Notes: generated by a model not told the origin, from the sequence alone. Positions 1 through 11,532 are shown, numbered from the stretch's first letter. The stretch: 64,000 bases of DNA from Symsagittifera roscoffensis (GCF_963678635.1 NC_087066.1:33113301-33177300), one strand, 5' to 3'. A program made the numbers and translations.

Positions 1-558
1 GAGTGCAAAATCAACAAAACCAAAACAATCAAGAATTTGTTCTTTGAGTTGGGTAAATCGTTTGATACGTGCATCATTCAACTTAAGTATTGAAGAACTG
101 TTAATATTATCATTACTCAGCGCATTAAAGTCACCCATCATGATAATTTTTGATTTATTAGGTAAAAATCTGATGCTTAATTTCAGGGAATTCAAAGTTG
201 CTTGGAATGAAATTGGGTTTGCATAAACGTTGATAACAAACCAATCAAGTTTGACAAACTTTAACAATTGAAAACCTGTACTTGAAGCAATTCTTTTTGC
301 AGGACTCTAGTTTGATGACCATAACGTTAAGAAACCACCAGGATTATTTGAGCCCGGTATGAAATCGAATAAAACCTTATATTTATCCAGTAAACTCAAA
401 TGTATATTTGTAAGTTTCGATATTTTTCCTTCCTGAAAGCACAAAATGAAACTGGGCGATTTTTTTAAAATTTGGCATTTTTTGATAAGTGAGTGTAATT
501 TAGCTGGATTTCCTATGCTAAAAATATTAACGGAAAAAATATCTGGTTTTTCCCACAT
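1..558 (-). pseudogene. Non-LTR retrotransposon ORF2, N-terminal APE-like endonuclease (cut by window edge)
   Basis: Read on the minus strand from an ATG at 558-556, the frame runs to the window start with one in-frame TAG at about 307-309. The translation looks like the N-terminus of a LINE ORF2. It has an early N-x-x-x-G-N segment, a Q-E pair about 50 residues in (FILCFQEGK), a GG block (NPGGFLTLW), and then VINVYANP and IMMGDFNALSN. The GDFN signature (codons at 124-135) is the classic APE/exo-endo-phosphatase motif. In this family the domain nicks target DNA for target-primed reverse transcription. The RT lies beyond the window. The start overlaps the end of ORF1 by about 46 nt in another frame. 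The TAG makes this copy probably inactive. The LINE clade is not determinable here. Confidence 0.8.
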
Positions 559-1647
559 AGAAATTTTGCTAAAACTTCCCTCCAACCAAGTCTTCTCCGT
601 TTAGATTTCTTTTTTGGCCCTTTCTTCCGTGTTAAAACTGACCAAGAGGTTGGTGAAGTTTCACGCTCTCTTTTTGTAAGCATTCTTCCGTCAGAGGAAC
701 ATTTTCCTTTGTTATTTTCGATATTTAAATTGTCTTTTTTTTCTTTTGCAGAGTAACAATGAAAATCTACGACCTGATTGTTGAGAACCTCATCCTTTTG
801 TTTTTCTTCGCTTGGAGTTGCTGCACTATTTGTTTTAGAATCATCAATCAAAACTCTAGATGGTGGTGCTTCAAAATTCTTATCTTCTTCATTTTCGGTA
901 CCATTACAAAACTTATCGCTTGTTCTTTTGTCATCGTTTTTCTCGTCGCTGGCATTATTGGAGCTTGGTTTTTGTGGGTAGTGATTATTTGGATTTTTGG
1001 TTATTTGGTTCCCTATGTTGCACCAATCATCGTGATGACTTTTTCTTGGCGTCCAGACATCTTGCATTTTTGACATTCATGTAGTGAAGCTATGTGAAAC
1101 GAGATTTCTACACCTTCCCACATTTTGAAGCCATCCATTCTCGATTTGTAAGACCAGTCCTTCAGCTTTTTCTCTTGTTCTTCGTTTTGTATTTTAACTT
1201 CTAAAATTGCTATTCCTGTGTAAACATACTGACCCGGTTCAGTTACGATTCGGGTCTCACGTTGGAATATGGGGCTATGAATTATGTCTTCTGGCAATTG
1301 GAGAATTAATTTCGCTTCGATATCGTTGCATACATAAGGCAAGTTCGACTATTTGATTTTTGCTAGTTTAGGGTAAATGTTCTTGGGTCTATGAGACCTT
1401 GGAAATCATCCCATGGGAAATACCGTCCTGTTAAGTAGAATGATTCCTTCGCTTTTGATGCTAGTGATGAATTGCTCTGCTTCGGGGGGAGCAATAACTG
1501 TCAGGGGATGATTTTGATTATTTGGATTTGTTTTGTTTCTGTCGTCGATTTGTTTGCTGTTAGCGCATTTCTGAAATTTGTCTCCGTTTCAATCAGCACT
1601 TCGTGAGTACTTGGTAGCTGAGATTCTGTCAGTTGTTGTTGACTCAT
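513..1647 (-). pseudogene. Non-LTR retrotransposon ORF1-like, frameshifted
   Basis: An ATG at 1647-1645 opens a Gln/Thr/Ser-rich N-terminus. The reading then passes through at least two frame changes. One is near 1520, one near 1350, and a third near 1030-1060 is likely. The middle piece (1342-1013) ends in HECQKCKMSG, the first half of a zinc knuckle (C-x2-C). The second half, HHDDWC, appears in the neighbouring frame, so a frameshift inside the knuckle is likely. The downstream piece (1076-513) is very basic and Ser/Asp/Asn-rich, with a lysine/arginine cluster near its end (KKGPKKKSKRRRL), as in nucleic-acid-binding ORF1 proteins. It sits directly upstream of the APE-type ORF2 on the same strand. 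The assignment rests on position and composition and is moderately secure. Confidence 0.55.
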
Positions 1648-2192
1648 GACTTGGTTTTACTCAATGGGGGGCAAAAAAGCCTTCACCCGGAGATATACTT
1701 GAAAAAAATCAGATTTTTCTCTTTCAAAATGTAGAAATCAGAAGGCAAAAACATCAACTATATTGCACGTGCGTTTTTGTCTATCACGATGGAGGGATCA
1801 GGCATGATCAGATCTGAAAAATTTTTTCGTTTGAAATTTTCGAATGAATTAGCGGTCTGTAGAATTTTAAAAAAGTGTTATTATAAAGGATTCAATGTTT
1901 AGCAGGAGTTTCATTTGTGCCACTTGACTCAATCTCCCATCGGTTTGAATTAATTTTATAGGAAAATCGCTGATAAAAAGCTCCTTTTAGCATTTTAATT
2001 CGAAATTGATAACGGATCTACTCAATCTCCCCTACGGTATCCACCCCTATAAAAATACAGTGAATTAGCTGTTCTCAAAATAGTGTTCTGTTTTTGTTCC
2101 GGTTTCTGAAGAAGAAACAATTCGATTTTCTTATTCAGCCAATTTTTGACTTTTTAACTAAGCAATTTTGACGTAAGTATTTTATACCAGAT
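1648..2192. other. No gene seen; probable LINE 5' flank
   Basis: AT-rich, no open frame of note. It lies upstream of the LINE ORF1 start and before the fold-back element, so part of it may be the LINE 5' UTR. No promoter motif can be assigned. Confidence 0.3.
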
Positions 2193-4275
2193 ACATTGTA
2201 GACCACGAAAATCCATTAAAATTGATTTGTTTTCATTTTTCTCAAATGCGGGAGGATATTAAAGCCATTTAAATTTATGTTTATTTATTCTGTTTTTCTT
2301 TTTTCATTTGTTTTATATAGATCTTTTCATCACACCACGCAAAATAAACTACACTATTTTGAAAAAAAACTATCCTTGTTTTTTATAGACTATGGTCGGA
2401 ACATTTGTGCTACTTGCACATTAACCAGTTCTTCTTGATTTTGTCGTAAATTTTAGTAGTAAATGGCTCAAACATAATTTTTATTGACGAAAATTGTTCC
2501 ATTTGTGAACACTTCCTTTTTTTATCACTATGCAAGTTGTGCGATATAATCATTTGCCTCTGCTTTCTTGTTTAAGCTTGCAGTGACCAAAACTATAAAA
2601 GTTTGTTGCCGTTTCCGTTTTTTGTTGTTTTTCGTTTTTAAAACTTTTCTTGCATCCAATTTATCGAACTCAGCTTGCTTCAGGGTTTTAAAAGGATTCC
2701 GAGTGATCTCAAAACAAAGTTTAACATTTTGAGTTTTTCCTTGCCAGCTGATTGGTTCGCTTGTTATATTGAGTGAATAATTAGAAATAGCATTAACGGA
2801 TATAGGGGGTCTGGTAGACGATGACGATTCCCTCCCCCTCTTAGGGATTTCCCATACTGACAAATCCAAAAGCTACCCCTTTGGTACCATTTTATGGCAT
2901 TTGTTTTTAACTGACCTACCCTAAAGTTTTTAAAAGGTTAAGCATCCCTGTTCATCAGAACATAGATGTGGCTATGTCTGTAAGTTTGATTGCCTGTTGG
3001 TTTTTTTTTAAATTTTCTGTATCCCGTACCTTACAAAAACTTGGAAACCAGATCTGAGCATCTTAAAATCTTACCTTTATCAGATCTTGTGCAGACATGG
3101 TGTATGTTTCGTTTGGATATGGTCATGTCTGAATCAGGACTGAAGCAGGTATGGATTTTGTCACAAAGCAGATCTGCTCAAGGTCTGATTCAGACCCGGA
3201 ACATTTATGGGTCAGATCTGAACCAGATCTGAGCAGATCTGCACCAGGCTGACCCATGTATATTGCAGGTCTGAATCAGGCCTTGAGCAGATCTGCTTTT
3301 GTGATAGAATCCATACCTGCCTCAGCCCTGATTCAGACATGTCCATGTCCAAACGAAACATGCACCATGTCTGGGCAAGATCTGAAATAGGCAAGTTTTT
3401 AAGATGCTCAGATCTGGTTTCCAAATTTTTGTAAGGTACGAGATACAAAAAGTTAAAAAAAAACCAACAGGCAATCAAACTTACAGACATAGCCACATCT
3501 ATGATCTGATGAACAGGGATGCTGAACCTTTAAAAAATTTTAGGGTCGGTCAGTTAAAAACAAATGCCATAAACTGGTACCAAAGTGGTAGCTTTTTGAA
3601 TTTGTCAGGGTGTGAAATCTCTAAGAGGGGGAGGAATTGTCATCGTCCACCAGACCCCCTATATCCGTTACTGCTAGTTCTAATTATTCACTCAATATAA
3701 CAAGCGAACCAATCAGCTGGCAAGAAAAAAAGAATGTTTAACTTTGTTTTGAGATCACTCGGAACCCTTGAAAAACCCTGGAGCAAGCTGAGTTCGATAT
3801 ATTGGAGGCAAGAAAAGTTTTTGAAACAAAAAACTACAAAAATGGAAACGGCAACAAACTTTTATAGTTTTGGTCGCTGTAAGCTTAGACAAGAATGCAG
3901 AGGCAAATGATTACATCGCACGATTTGCATAGTGATAAAAGAAGGAAGTGTTCACAAATGGAAAAATATTCGTCAATAAAAATTATGTTTGAGCCATTTA
4001 CTACTAGAATTTACGAAAAAAATCAAGGAGAACTGGTTAATGTGCGAGTAGCACAAATGTACCGACTATAGTCTTTAAAAAACTACGATCGTTTTTCAAA
4101 ATAGTGTAGTTTATTTTGCGTGGTGTGATGAAAAGGTATGGAATAGAAGAGATGAGAAAAGAAAAAAGAATAAAACAGAATAAATAAACATAAACTTAAA
4201 ATGCTTTAATATCTTCCCGCATTTGAGAAAAGTGAAAACAAATTGATTATAATGGGTTTTCGTGGTCTACAATGT
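2193..4275. repeat. 2.08 kb fold-back palindrome (two ~1.04 kb inverted arms)
   Basis: The left end begins ACATTGTAGACCACGAAAA, and the right end is its reverse complement, ending at 4275. The arms match along their whole length with scattered substitutions and small indels. The pair 2325-2360 / 4098-4133 carries GCGTGGTGTGATGAAAAG. The pair 2387-2430 / 4030-4075 carries GTGCTACTTGCAC-like sequence. The pair around 2870-2990 / 3490-3600 shares the ACTGACC...GGTACC block. The centre near 3234 is rich in CAGATCTG repeats. Open frames at 2990-3232 (+) and 3212-3496 (-) are the two arms read in opposite directions, not genes. No transposase is visible, so this is a fold-back or long-TIR non-autonomous element, or an inverted duplication. 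Confidence 0.85.
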
Positions 4276-5245
4276 TGTAAGTATAATCGATTCCCATGTT
4301 ACGTTCAGACAACAAAATTGGACTAAAAATGGATTTAAATCCGTTTTTCTCGACAAAACAAAATGCATTATAATTCATATCGAATCCATTATAATGAACT
4401 TTATAATAAGTAGGAAATCACCTCAAAATGACTTTTTTCCACTGTGTTTTTGTTTCGCGCGTTGTGCAAAATTTTGCAAGAATTTTTGCATTTATCAAAT
4501 GAGTTTTGCTGAAACAATGCAAGCGAGTGTACGGCCTAATCGCCTAATCCATTTCACAACCTAAACTCAACTTGCAAAAAGATTCCATTAAGCTCCCCCC
4601 ACATTTGCCCCTCTGCTCCCCTTCAACCCCCATAACGTTTGCCATTTTGCTCCCCTCCCCCCCCCACTAAACCCCTCCCCCACTTAAACACCCCCTCCCC
4701 ACACCTGAATTCATCCCCCCCCCACCTGGACAACCCCCCACCTTTACTTCCCCTCTCCACCTGATTAACCCCCACCTGAACAACCCCCCTACCTGAACAA
4801 ACCCCCCTATCTGAACAACCCCCACACCTGAACCCACCCCCTCCCCCACCTGAACCCCCCTCCACCTAAACAAACTCCACCTGAACAACCCCCCACCCCA
4901 CCTGAACAACCACCCCCCACCACCTGAACTGAACCCACCCCCTCCCCACCTGAAAAAATTAAATTGAACAACAAGTAACAAGTAAGCAACGTAACCAACT
5001 TAAATTTAAAATGTAGAAAAGACTTCATGTGCGTTGAAGTTTGCATCTCAGTAAATGAAAAAAAAAATCTATTAGGTTTAGTTTCATTGTCAGTGTCTTG
5101 CAAAAATGAAAAAAAAATCGATTATAATGGATGAAAAAAAAGATTTTGTTGCCTCGAAAAAACGTAATACTATAATCCATTTCAAATTGAATATAATCGA
5201 TCGGTTTTCATTTTTGTGGACACTTACAAGGAAACTCAATTATAA
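4276..5245. repeat. ATAATCGATTATAATGG-type palindromic motifs flanking a C-rich core
   Basis: Short AT palindromes such as ATAATCGATT, CCATTATAAT and ATCGATTATAATGG recur at 4243-4400 and again at 5110-5245. They flank a C-rich minisatellite. The same architecture, more regular, is seen at 11533-12569. No gene is recognisable. The open frame at 4262-4564 spans the repeats. Confidence 0.55.
4587..4955. repeat. C-rich minisatellite (variants of CCCACCTGAACAACCCCC)
   Basis: About 20 degenerate units of roughly 15-20 bp centred on CACCTGAACAACCCCC. The complementary strand is G-rich with many runs of 3-9 G, so G-quadruplex formation is plausible. Glycine-rich open frames on the minus strand are translations of this repeat. 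Confidence 0.85.
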
Positions 5246-5929
5246 ACGATTTTTATTCATATAACTCCAATGCGGGTTACATCACTCAATTTTCTCCGAT
5301 GACTATTTGCAGAATGTGAATTTGCGTGGAGAAAAAGAAAGAAGAAGAAAAAATCTAAAACACGCCCGAATGCAAAGATCCTCACCTTTTTTTTAGTTAT
5401 TGGCAACAACCATTTGAAAGCTACAGAAAATAAGTCTAAGCTATGAAGTAAGAACCATTGAAAATTTGGTAACAAACTCAGGCTTATTTGCTGTGATAAG
5501 ATAATTAAACATTGTTGTGCAAAAATTTGCACAAATCAACCAACAAATTCAAATGGTTTCAACGGTGCGGAAAAAACTCACAACAAAAGACAACTCGCAA
5601 AAGATAGAACTCGTATAAAACTCGGATGAAAATCAAGTTCACTTCTTTTGTTTAAGTGTGAAACAAAAAAGCTGTGAAATATCAAAGCTTCTGAGACGTC
5701 AAAATTTTTTCTGGTATAAAGGGGTTGTAAAGATCATTTGAAAGAGTTTCCAGCTGCAAAGTTAGATCCTTGTTTTGATATTTTGTAGGAGTTTCTGATT
5801 TATTTGTTGCATTGGTTCATTCTTAGGTCACAGAGCTTTTCTCCGGATTTGAATTGAATCAGGCAACTTTCGGTTAAAATTAGCTCCTACATTTTTGCTG
5901 AATGACTTTTGATACAAAGGGGTGGGTTG
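5246..5929. other. No gene seen
   Basis: AT-rich sequence with homopolymer runs. One short open frame (5257-5532, minus) has no recognisable domain. Confidence 0.3.
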
Positions 5930-6180
5930 GATGGTTTAAGGAGCTATTAGTTTTAAGGAGTGTGGTGACTGATTTAAAGACCTAATAGTTTCAAGGTGGG
6001 TGGTGAGGGCTTTAATCTAGGTCGAACGAAAAAGTATCATCTTGACTGTGCATGCAGTGACGTGACACAATAGATTGAATAGCATTGTTGATTGAATTTA
6101 CATTACAACAGACAAGATCCATCCAATTTTCTGACTACTAAGATGTGATTGCCTTATCCGGCTAGTGAGGTACTCAAGTC
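5930..6180. repeat. Dispersed repeat, copy A
   Basis: Diverged direct match to 10305-10597. Shared blocks are TTTTAAGGAG, AATCTAGGTC, TTGAATGAATTTA/TTGATTGAATTTA, ATTACAACAG, and GCCTTATCCGGCTAG versus GCCTTATTCGGCTAG near the end. No coding capacity, so probably a transposon fragment. Confidence 0.6.
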
Positions 6181-6345
6181 CCTCTGCTATAAAAAGTTTC
6201 AAAAAAGTTTTAAGGTTTAAAATTTTCCGACTATTTATGTTACATCCTCTTTTCTGTTAGGCATTTAAAATCCTCCCTCCGATTCTGGTCCCAGTGCTTC
6301 TTCTTACCCGCTTGAACAATCAGTTCAATAATATCTTTTTGAGCT

Positions 6346-6594
6346 CCCGGGTCGAGATCCCGCTCAAAAACCGCTCAAGATTTGAGCGGTTTGAGCGGTT
6401 TTCCAGCAAGATTTGAGCGGTTTGAGCGGTTTGGGCGTTTTTTTTTTTGGAAAAACCGCTCAAACCGCTCAAATCTTGCTTAAAAAACCGCTCAAAAACC
6501 GCTCATTTCTTGCGGTGATTTTTGAACGGTTTTTCAAGCAAGATTTGAGCGGTTTTTGAGCGGTTTTTGAGCGGTCTTCCCGGGTCGAGGTCCC
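6346..6594. repeat. GAGCGGTTT inverted array bounded by 16-bp direct repeats
   Basis: The core consists of many copies of TTTGAGCGGTTT and its reverse complement, arranged so long stems can form, with AGATTTGAGCGG units on both sides. It is bounded by CCCGGGTCGAGATCCC at 6346-6361 and CCCGGGTCGAGGTCCC at 6579-6594 in the same orientation. It is non-coding and immediately precedes another C-rich minisatellite. Confidence 0.85.
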
Positions 6595-6596
6595 AG

Positions 6597-6720
6597 ACTC
6601 CCCCCCGCCCCAACTTACCCCCTCCCCCGCCAACGTACTCCCCCCCAACGTACCCCCTCAACGTATCCAACATCCAACAAACCCCCCCCCCCCCACCAAC
6701 GTACCCCCCCCCCCCCCGCT
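6597..6720. repeat. C-rich minisatellite (CCCCCCAACGTAC units)
   Basis: Degenerate units of CCCCCCAACGTA with pure C runs up to about 12. The opposite strand is G-rich. It is followed by two copies of GCTGTCTCGTAATT. Confidence 0.8.
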
Positions 6721-7861
6721 GTCTCGTAATTACAGCTGTCTCGTAATTGTATGGTGATCATTTTTCCATTATTTTTTCTGTTTTTGCGAGTATCGTTCCG
6801 TTTGTTCCCCTTCAAAATCGTTCCGGGTTTCCTTGTCCATGTCCGTTTGTTTCGAGGCCGTTGACATTTCATATTGAAATTCTACTGGATTCTACTCGTC
6901 TCACTCTTTTCGGTGGTTCCCGCGATGAATATATCCGAGAAACTTGTACTTCTTCCCGATTTTAAAGTTGTCTGTGCCTATGTTTTGTCATGTCGCATTT
7001 GCAATTTTCTCGCACTCCTTACCCTGGATCTCTCCGTCAGCTCTTCTTCGCTTCCTGCGTGTCAAAATTGTTTCAGCCGTCTTATCCCGGTGGCGATATG
7101 GTTTCAGTCGTACTATCCCCTGTGTTCGGCGGGCTCGTAATTGAAAATTTCCTGGATGTAGTGTGCGCGTAATTGAAAATTTCCTGGATGTAGGTGTGCA
7201 ATGCTGGTTGCCTGATTTTAGTTTTTTCTCCGATCCTTACGGGGCTTCTGTCTCTTTCTTGCGTTTTCGCATTTCGTCCTCCTCCATTCTATGACGAATC
7301 TTTGTAGAACTCACTATTTTCCGAAGATGTGCGTCTGGTGTTGCTTCATTATGGTCATCGCTTTGTTCCGTGTGGCCGAACTGACCCGTATCATTGGCTC
7401 AGCTTTACTGCTAGGCGGTGCTCTTTTCCTTGCTGCGAATTTCCATAGTCTGATTGGCTCGTTAGCCTTTGTTTTTTTTTCCCTCTAGGTCCTTCTTTTT
7501 CCTTCCTCGGACCGTTTTTCGTGCCTGGTTTGGATGGGATGCTCGGATTCTATGCTTGGTTCTTTCAGTCGTCTCGTATATATCCTTCGTAAGCATAACA
7601 AATTGCAATTCGTCCAATCGCTCAATTCGTCATTTCTTTTTCTCTCTAATGTCGTTATCACTGCATGTGTCAATGTCTCTTCTTTACTTCTCAGATATCA
7701 GTGGTGTTCCCATGGTTTCCCATGGTTTCCCAAAGCTTCCTGACTGCTGTTCGATAGGTGAAGTCATTTTTGACGATTTTAGTTATCTTCTTTCTAGCTG
7801 TTTGAAACATGGTGCTATTCTTATCCGCTGTATGCTGCTGCAATGCACGCTTAAAACTATA
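6721..7861. other. No gene recognised; short tandem repeat at 7138-7193
   Basis: Less AT-rich than its surroundings, with several short overlapping plus-strand frames (6747-7873) that share no recognisable domain. A 29-bp unit, CGTAATTGAAAATTTCCTGG plus ATGTAG, is duplicated in tandem at 7138-7193. This could be an exon-bearing region or transposon remnant. I cannot assign it. Confidence 0.3.
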
Positions 7862-8788
7862 TGCCCGGGTTGACCTCCATACACCAAAAATGCTTATCAT
7901 ACAATTCCATACATCAAGTGTGTGGAAAAATGCTTGTCATAAAATTTTCATACAATTTCTAAAATTGGTTGAAAAAAGATATAAACTTATTTCTGTGGCT
8001 GCTTGATTCTAATAAAACAGTCTGGTAAAAAAAACCGAGGTTTTTGTTTTTTGAAAAAAATGCTTATCATACAATTCCCATATATGGAAATTGTATGACT
8101 GGCATTTTTTTGATGGCGACACAAAAATTTGTAAGTAATTTTGAAAATTTGGCCCAAAAACTTTTTGTTTTTTTTAACCGCAAATCGAATTTCGTATGCA
8201 AACAAACATTTTTCGAAAAAAGTTTTTTTGCATGCAAAATTTAATTTTTTGTGTGCATAACGTAGTCCTGGTTACGATAATATTGGCTTTTATTTTCTTT
8301 TGACTTATTTTTTTTTCTTCAAAAACGCTGGAAATTCCTATTTCCTTTGTATGGGGTGTTTATATATGCCTTGATCAATGTCTGATAAATTGAAAATTCA
8401 AAAATTTTAAATAATCACCATTAAAAAATTTTGCCAAAAACTAAAAGTTTGTTGCTTTTGTTATATCAATTGTGAAAGACAGTCGAACTCAGGTCGTTTT
8501 CTATGCATTGCAAATGCAAAGACCGTCCAACCTTTGCTGCTTTGAGTAACCAAGGTCTTTGTCACTTGTGTTCGGCTGCAAACACAACCGAAAACTATTC
8601 AGAAAGAATAAATCAAATTTTTTGGTTTATGGAAAAACACCCTATCATACAATTTTCATTTATGGAAAAATGTTTATCATAGAGATTTCATACAATTTTC
8701 TGTACGTATGGCATTGTATGGAATTGTATGACAAGAATTTTCTCATATATGGGAATTGTATGATAAGAAGTTTCGGTCATCCCGGGTG
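7862..8788. mobile_element. Non-autonomous element with CCCGGG-type terminal inverted repeats
   Basis: The left end TGCCCGGGTTGACC and the right end (reverse complement CACCCGGGATGACC) form terminal inverted repeats. Inside are several copies of a palindromic motif around CTTATCATACAATT...AATTGTATGA: near 7890 and 7930, a near-perfect palindrome at 8062-8104, and again at 8640-8770. No transposase is visible. A related sequence flanks the LTR element at 34765-35900. Confidence 0.65.
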
Positions 8789-10304
8789 AACTGGACAAAG
8801 CGTGTGCGTACGTTCTCTTTTTATGCTCATATGATCGGCCAATTGCGTGCAATTTCGCGAATATTCTAGGTTGTTCTGAACATTCCGGAATATTCTTTTG
8901 AACATGTTTCCCTGTTTTGCGTATTTCGTTTCTTTTCAATTCAAATTGAGCTACTACTAATTCTCCATCGTAATTTGATGGTTTTGGCGTTTTGTGTCAA
9001 GGATTTCTAAAAAAATAATATACAAATCGCATTTTGGATCCAGCGATGTGTTCCAATTCAAAGTCAATTGAGTGTAACATGTCTATCCAGTCCTAATTCT
9101 GGATTGATATGTTTTACTCGACCGATTTGAGTAAGGATAATCAATAACGCTGTTTGGTCCGTAACTAGCGTAAACTTTTCCCGTATAGTTACTAACGAAA
9201 GTGTTAGTTTACCCCTACAACACTGAAAAATACCAGATCAATAGTAGATTATTTTTTTTTCACACATGTTTAAATATGGCGATGCATACAAATTACATTC
9301 CAACCGAATGCGTTCTTTTGTTCCAATACGCATCCAAGTCCGTCGTGCGATGCGTTACAAACGGTCCTCGTATCCATTTTTTCACTATTGTTTTTTTGTA
9401 ATAAGTTTTTGGTGACTTCGAATTAAGTTGTTCAAATGTTTTTGTGCGTTGTTCTAACCAAACAAATTTGAAATCCGTCTTGAGAAGGACACACGGAGCT
9501 TGGCAAGGTTTTAACAAAATGATGTAGGGAACCCATAAACGGAGTTGCTTATGAACTTTTGGTGTGGGTAATTTTGGTATGGCTTCTATTTTACTGTTGG
9601 TGGATTTTGATCCATCGCAACTAATTTGGAATCCCAGTCAATCGTTGTAATTTTGTAAGAATTGACACTATGCGATGTTTACTGAAAAGCTTTCCGAATA
9701 CAGTATTTCTGGACATTTTTTGTCCGTCACAAAATGTTTTGACTTGTCTCCTTTTGTTACAAGGAAAACGTTGTCTAGTAAACAGTATTACCTTGTAATC
9801 CTGATAGTATTTTGTCTATCGCCCCATACTTTTCTCTCATTGTTCCAGCTTGAGTCTTTTTGCATTGTGTTGCGGTTTGACTCTAATTGTTTTGTTGTCT
9901 TCGCCTTCTTTTCTCTACTAATGAGAGAAAACTATGAGATTTGACTATGACTGTTCACAATTTCCCATATGTTTTTTTTTGCGTTGTTGTTAATCGTGAA
10001 TCGTGCGGCATTTTTCATCTAGCACTCATTTTCCCATTTGTTTAACAGTGCGCAATTCCGAACTTCTCGTTTTCTCGTAGACTGATAAGTTGGGTTTGCG
10101 TGTTCCGGTTCCTCTATAGGTTTGTTTGGTAATACCAAATCTGTTGGTTTTCTTGCAGTTGATCCTCGAGATCCACATTCATTTTACTCATAATTGAAAG
10201 TGTAACGTCCTGTTTCCATTTTTCCCATTTGACCGGGAGATTTTGTGTTGGTCGTTCTCGGTATGCATTTATGCCGAGTTGCGTTTTCTCCTTTGGCGAC
10301 TGCG
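8789..10304. other. No gene seen
   Basis: AT-rich. The short frames 9201-9401, 9675-9944 (+) and 10114-10308 (-) show no recognisable domain, splice-flanked exon or repeat relationship. Confidence 0.3.
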
Positions 10305-10597
10305 CCATATGGTGAGGGTTTTAAGGAGCTATTTAAGGAGTGAAATTGAATTCAGGACAGAGAGTGTTATTCAAAAATATACAAATTTCTAACTGCATTC
10401 ACAATCTAGGTCAAACAATCAAATATCGTCTCGAGTGTGAAAGCACTACGAACAATACCGGTTAGTGTGGCTTTGACCCAATAAAAATGTATAGCAACGT
10501 TGAATGAATTTAGATTACAACAGTTATTGACAAGTCATTGCCATCCAAATGGCTGGCTACTATGATGTTACTGCCTTATTCGGCTAGCGAATTACTC
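10305..10597. repeat. Dispersed repeat, copy B
   Basis: Direct, diverged counterpart of 5930-6180, with the same order of blocks from TTTTAAGGAGCTA through ATTACAACAG to the CGGCTAGCGA end. Non-coding. Confidence 0.6.
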
Positions 10598-10787
10598 CAG
10601 GGTGAGCATAATCCATTGCAATTTAAAAAATTCTATGCCATCCTCTGACCGAATTGCTGGTTTTTGTTTTCCAATTATTGCATTGCTAAACTGATTCCAC
10701 AAGCCTGGTTTGAAATCTGGATTTTTTTATAGAATTCTACATATTTTCCCTCCCACGTTTTTTCTAAATAGTTGAGACATGACCGGA

Positions 10788-10789
<2 letters not shown>

Positions 10790-10826
<37 letters not shown>
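10790..10826. repeat. (TC)n microsatellite
   Basis: Uninterrupted TC dinucleotide run of about 18 units. The open minus frame across it yields an Arg-Glu repeat and is an artefact. Confidence 0.97.
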
Positions 10827-10830
<4 letters not shown>

Positions 10831-11532
10831 GTTATTTCTTGTTGAATCGCTCCTGCAACCGACGTATATTTGGGCATGCCTGCTGCGCACTTCTCAGAAA
10901 CGGTGCTCGCTGCGTTTTGATAATAAGATCCAAGAACCAAGATAACCCAAGCTAAGGAATTCATGACCATACTCTCATTGCCAGAGCCAAAACGAAGAGA
11001 CTAAAACCTATGAAAACTGTTGAAAAACTGCAAACGCATAAAGTCTGACCAGACGAGAGAAGATAAGTAATCCATTACATAGGGAAGCAAGACATTTAGT
11101 TATACCAAAAATATGATTTATTTGAGGGTGAGGACAGAACAGTTCTTACAATATGTCGATTTATGTTAGTGTTTGTGACTCTTTTTGTTCAGTGGAGACA
11201 AAAGATCATGGGAGACTAAAAAAACTCCAAAAAAGGCTTAGTAGCTGCACTAGCTTTCCGAATTGCACTTCAATTTGCACTTTTTCATCGGCGATATCAG
11301 CAGTAGTTGGAATGCGTGTTCAATCGTATATGAACAAGCTGTTGACCAAATACCATACAATGTTACTATTGAAAATATCAATGAAACACAAAATCGGAGC
11401 AAAATTGGAGCTTAGACTTTTCCAGATGGTTATGCAAAAGAATCAGAACTTTAGCAAAAAGCATTTTGTTGAAGGCTTGCAAACGGTTGAACGCTTGGCT
11501 TAAGCATGCTGAAAGAGTACGGGAGTACGGGA
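10827..11532. other. No recognised gene; one 116-codon open frame (11153-11503, +)
   Basis: The plus-strand frame at 11153-11503 begins with ATG and is rich in Ser/Cys in its first half and Lys/Met/Gln in the second. No motif, signal peptide or splice context that I trust is visible. It ends about 30 bp before the TIR element at 11533. It could be a fragment of a host gene or chance. Confidence 0.2.

Noticed and set aside
4623-5103. Glycine-rich minus-strand proteins
   Set aside because: Translations of the C-rich minisatellite in three frames, with no coding signal.
10764-10970. Minus-strand frame with Arg-Glu repeats
   Set aside because: It is produced by the TC dinucleotide microsatellite.
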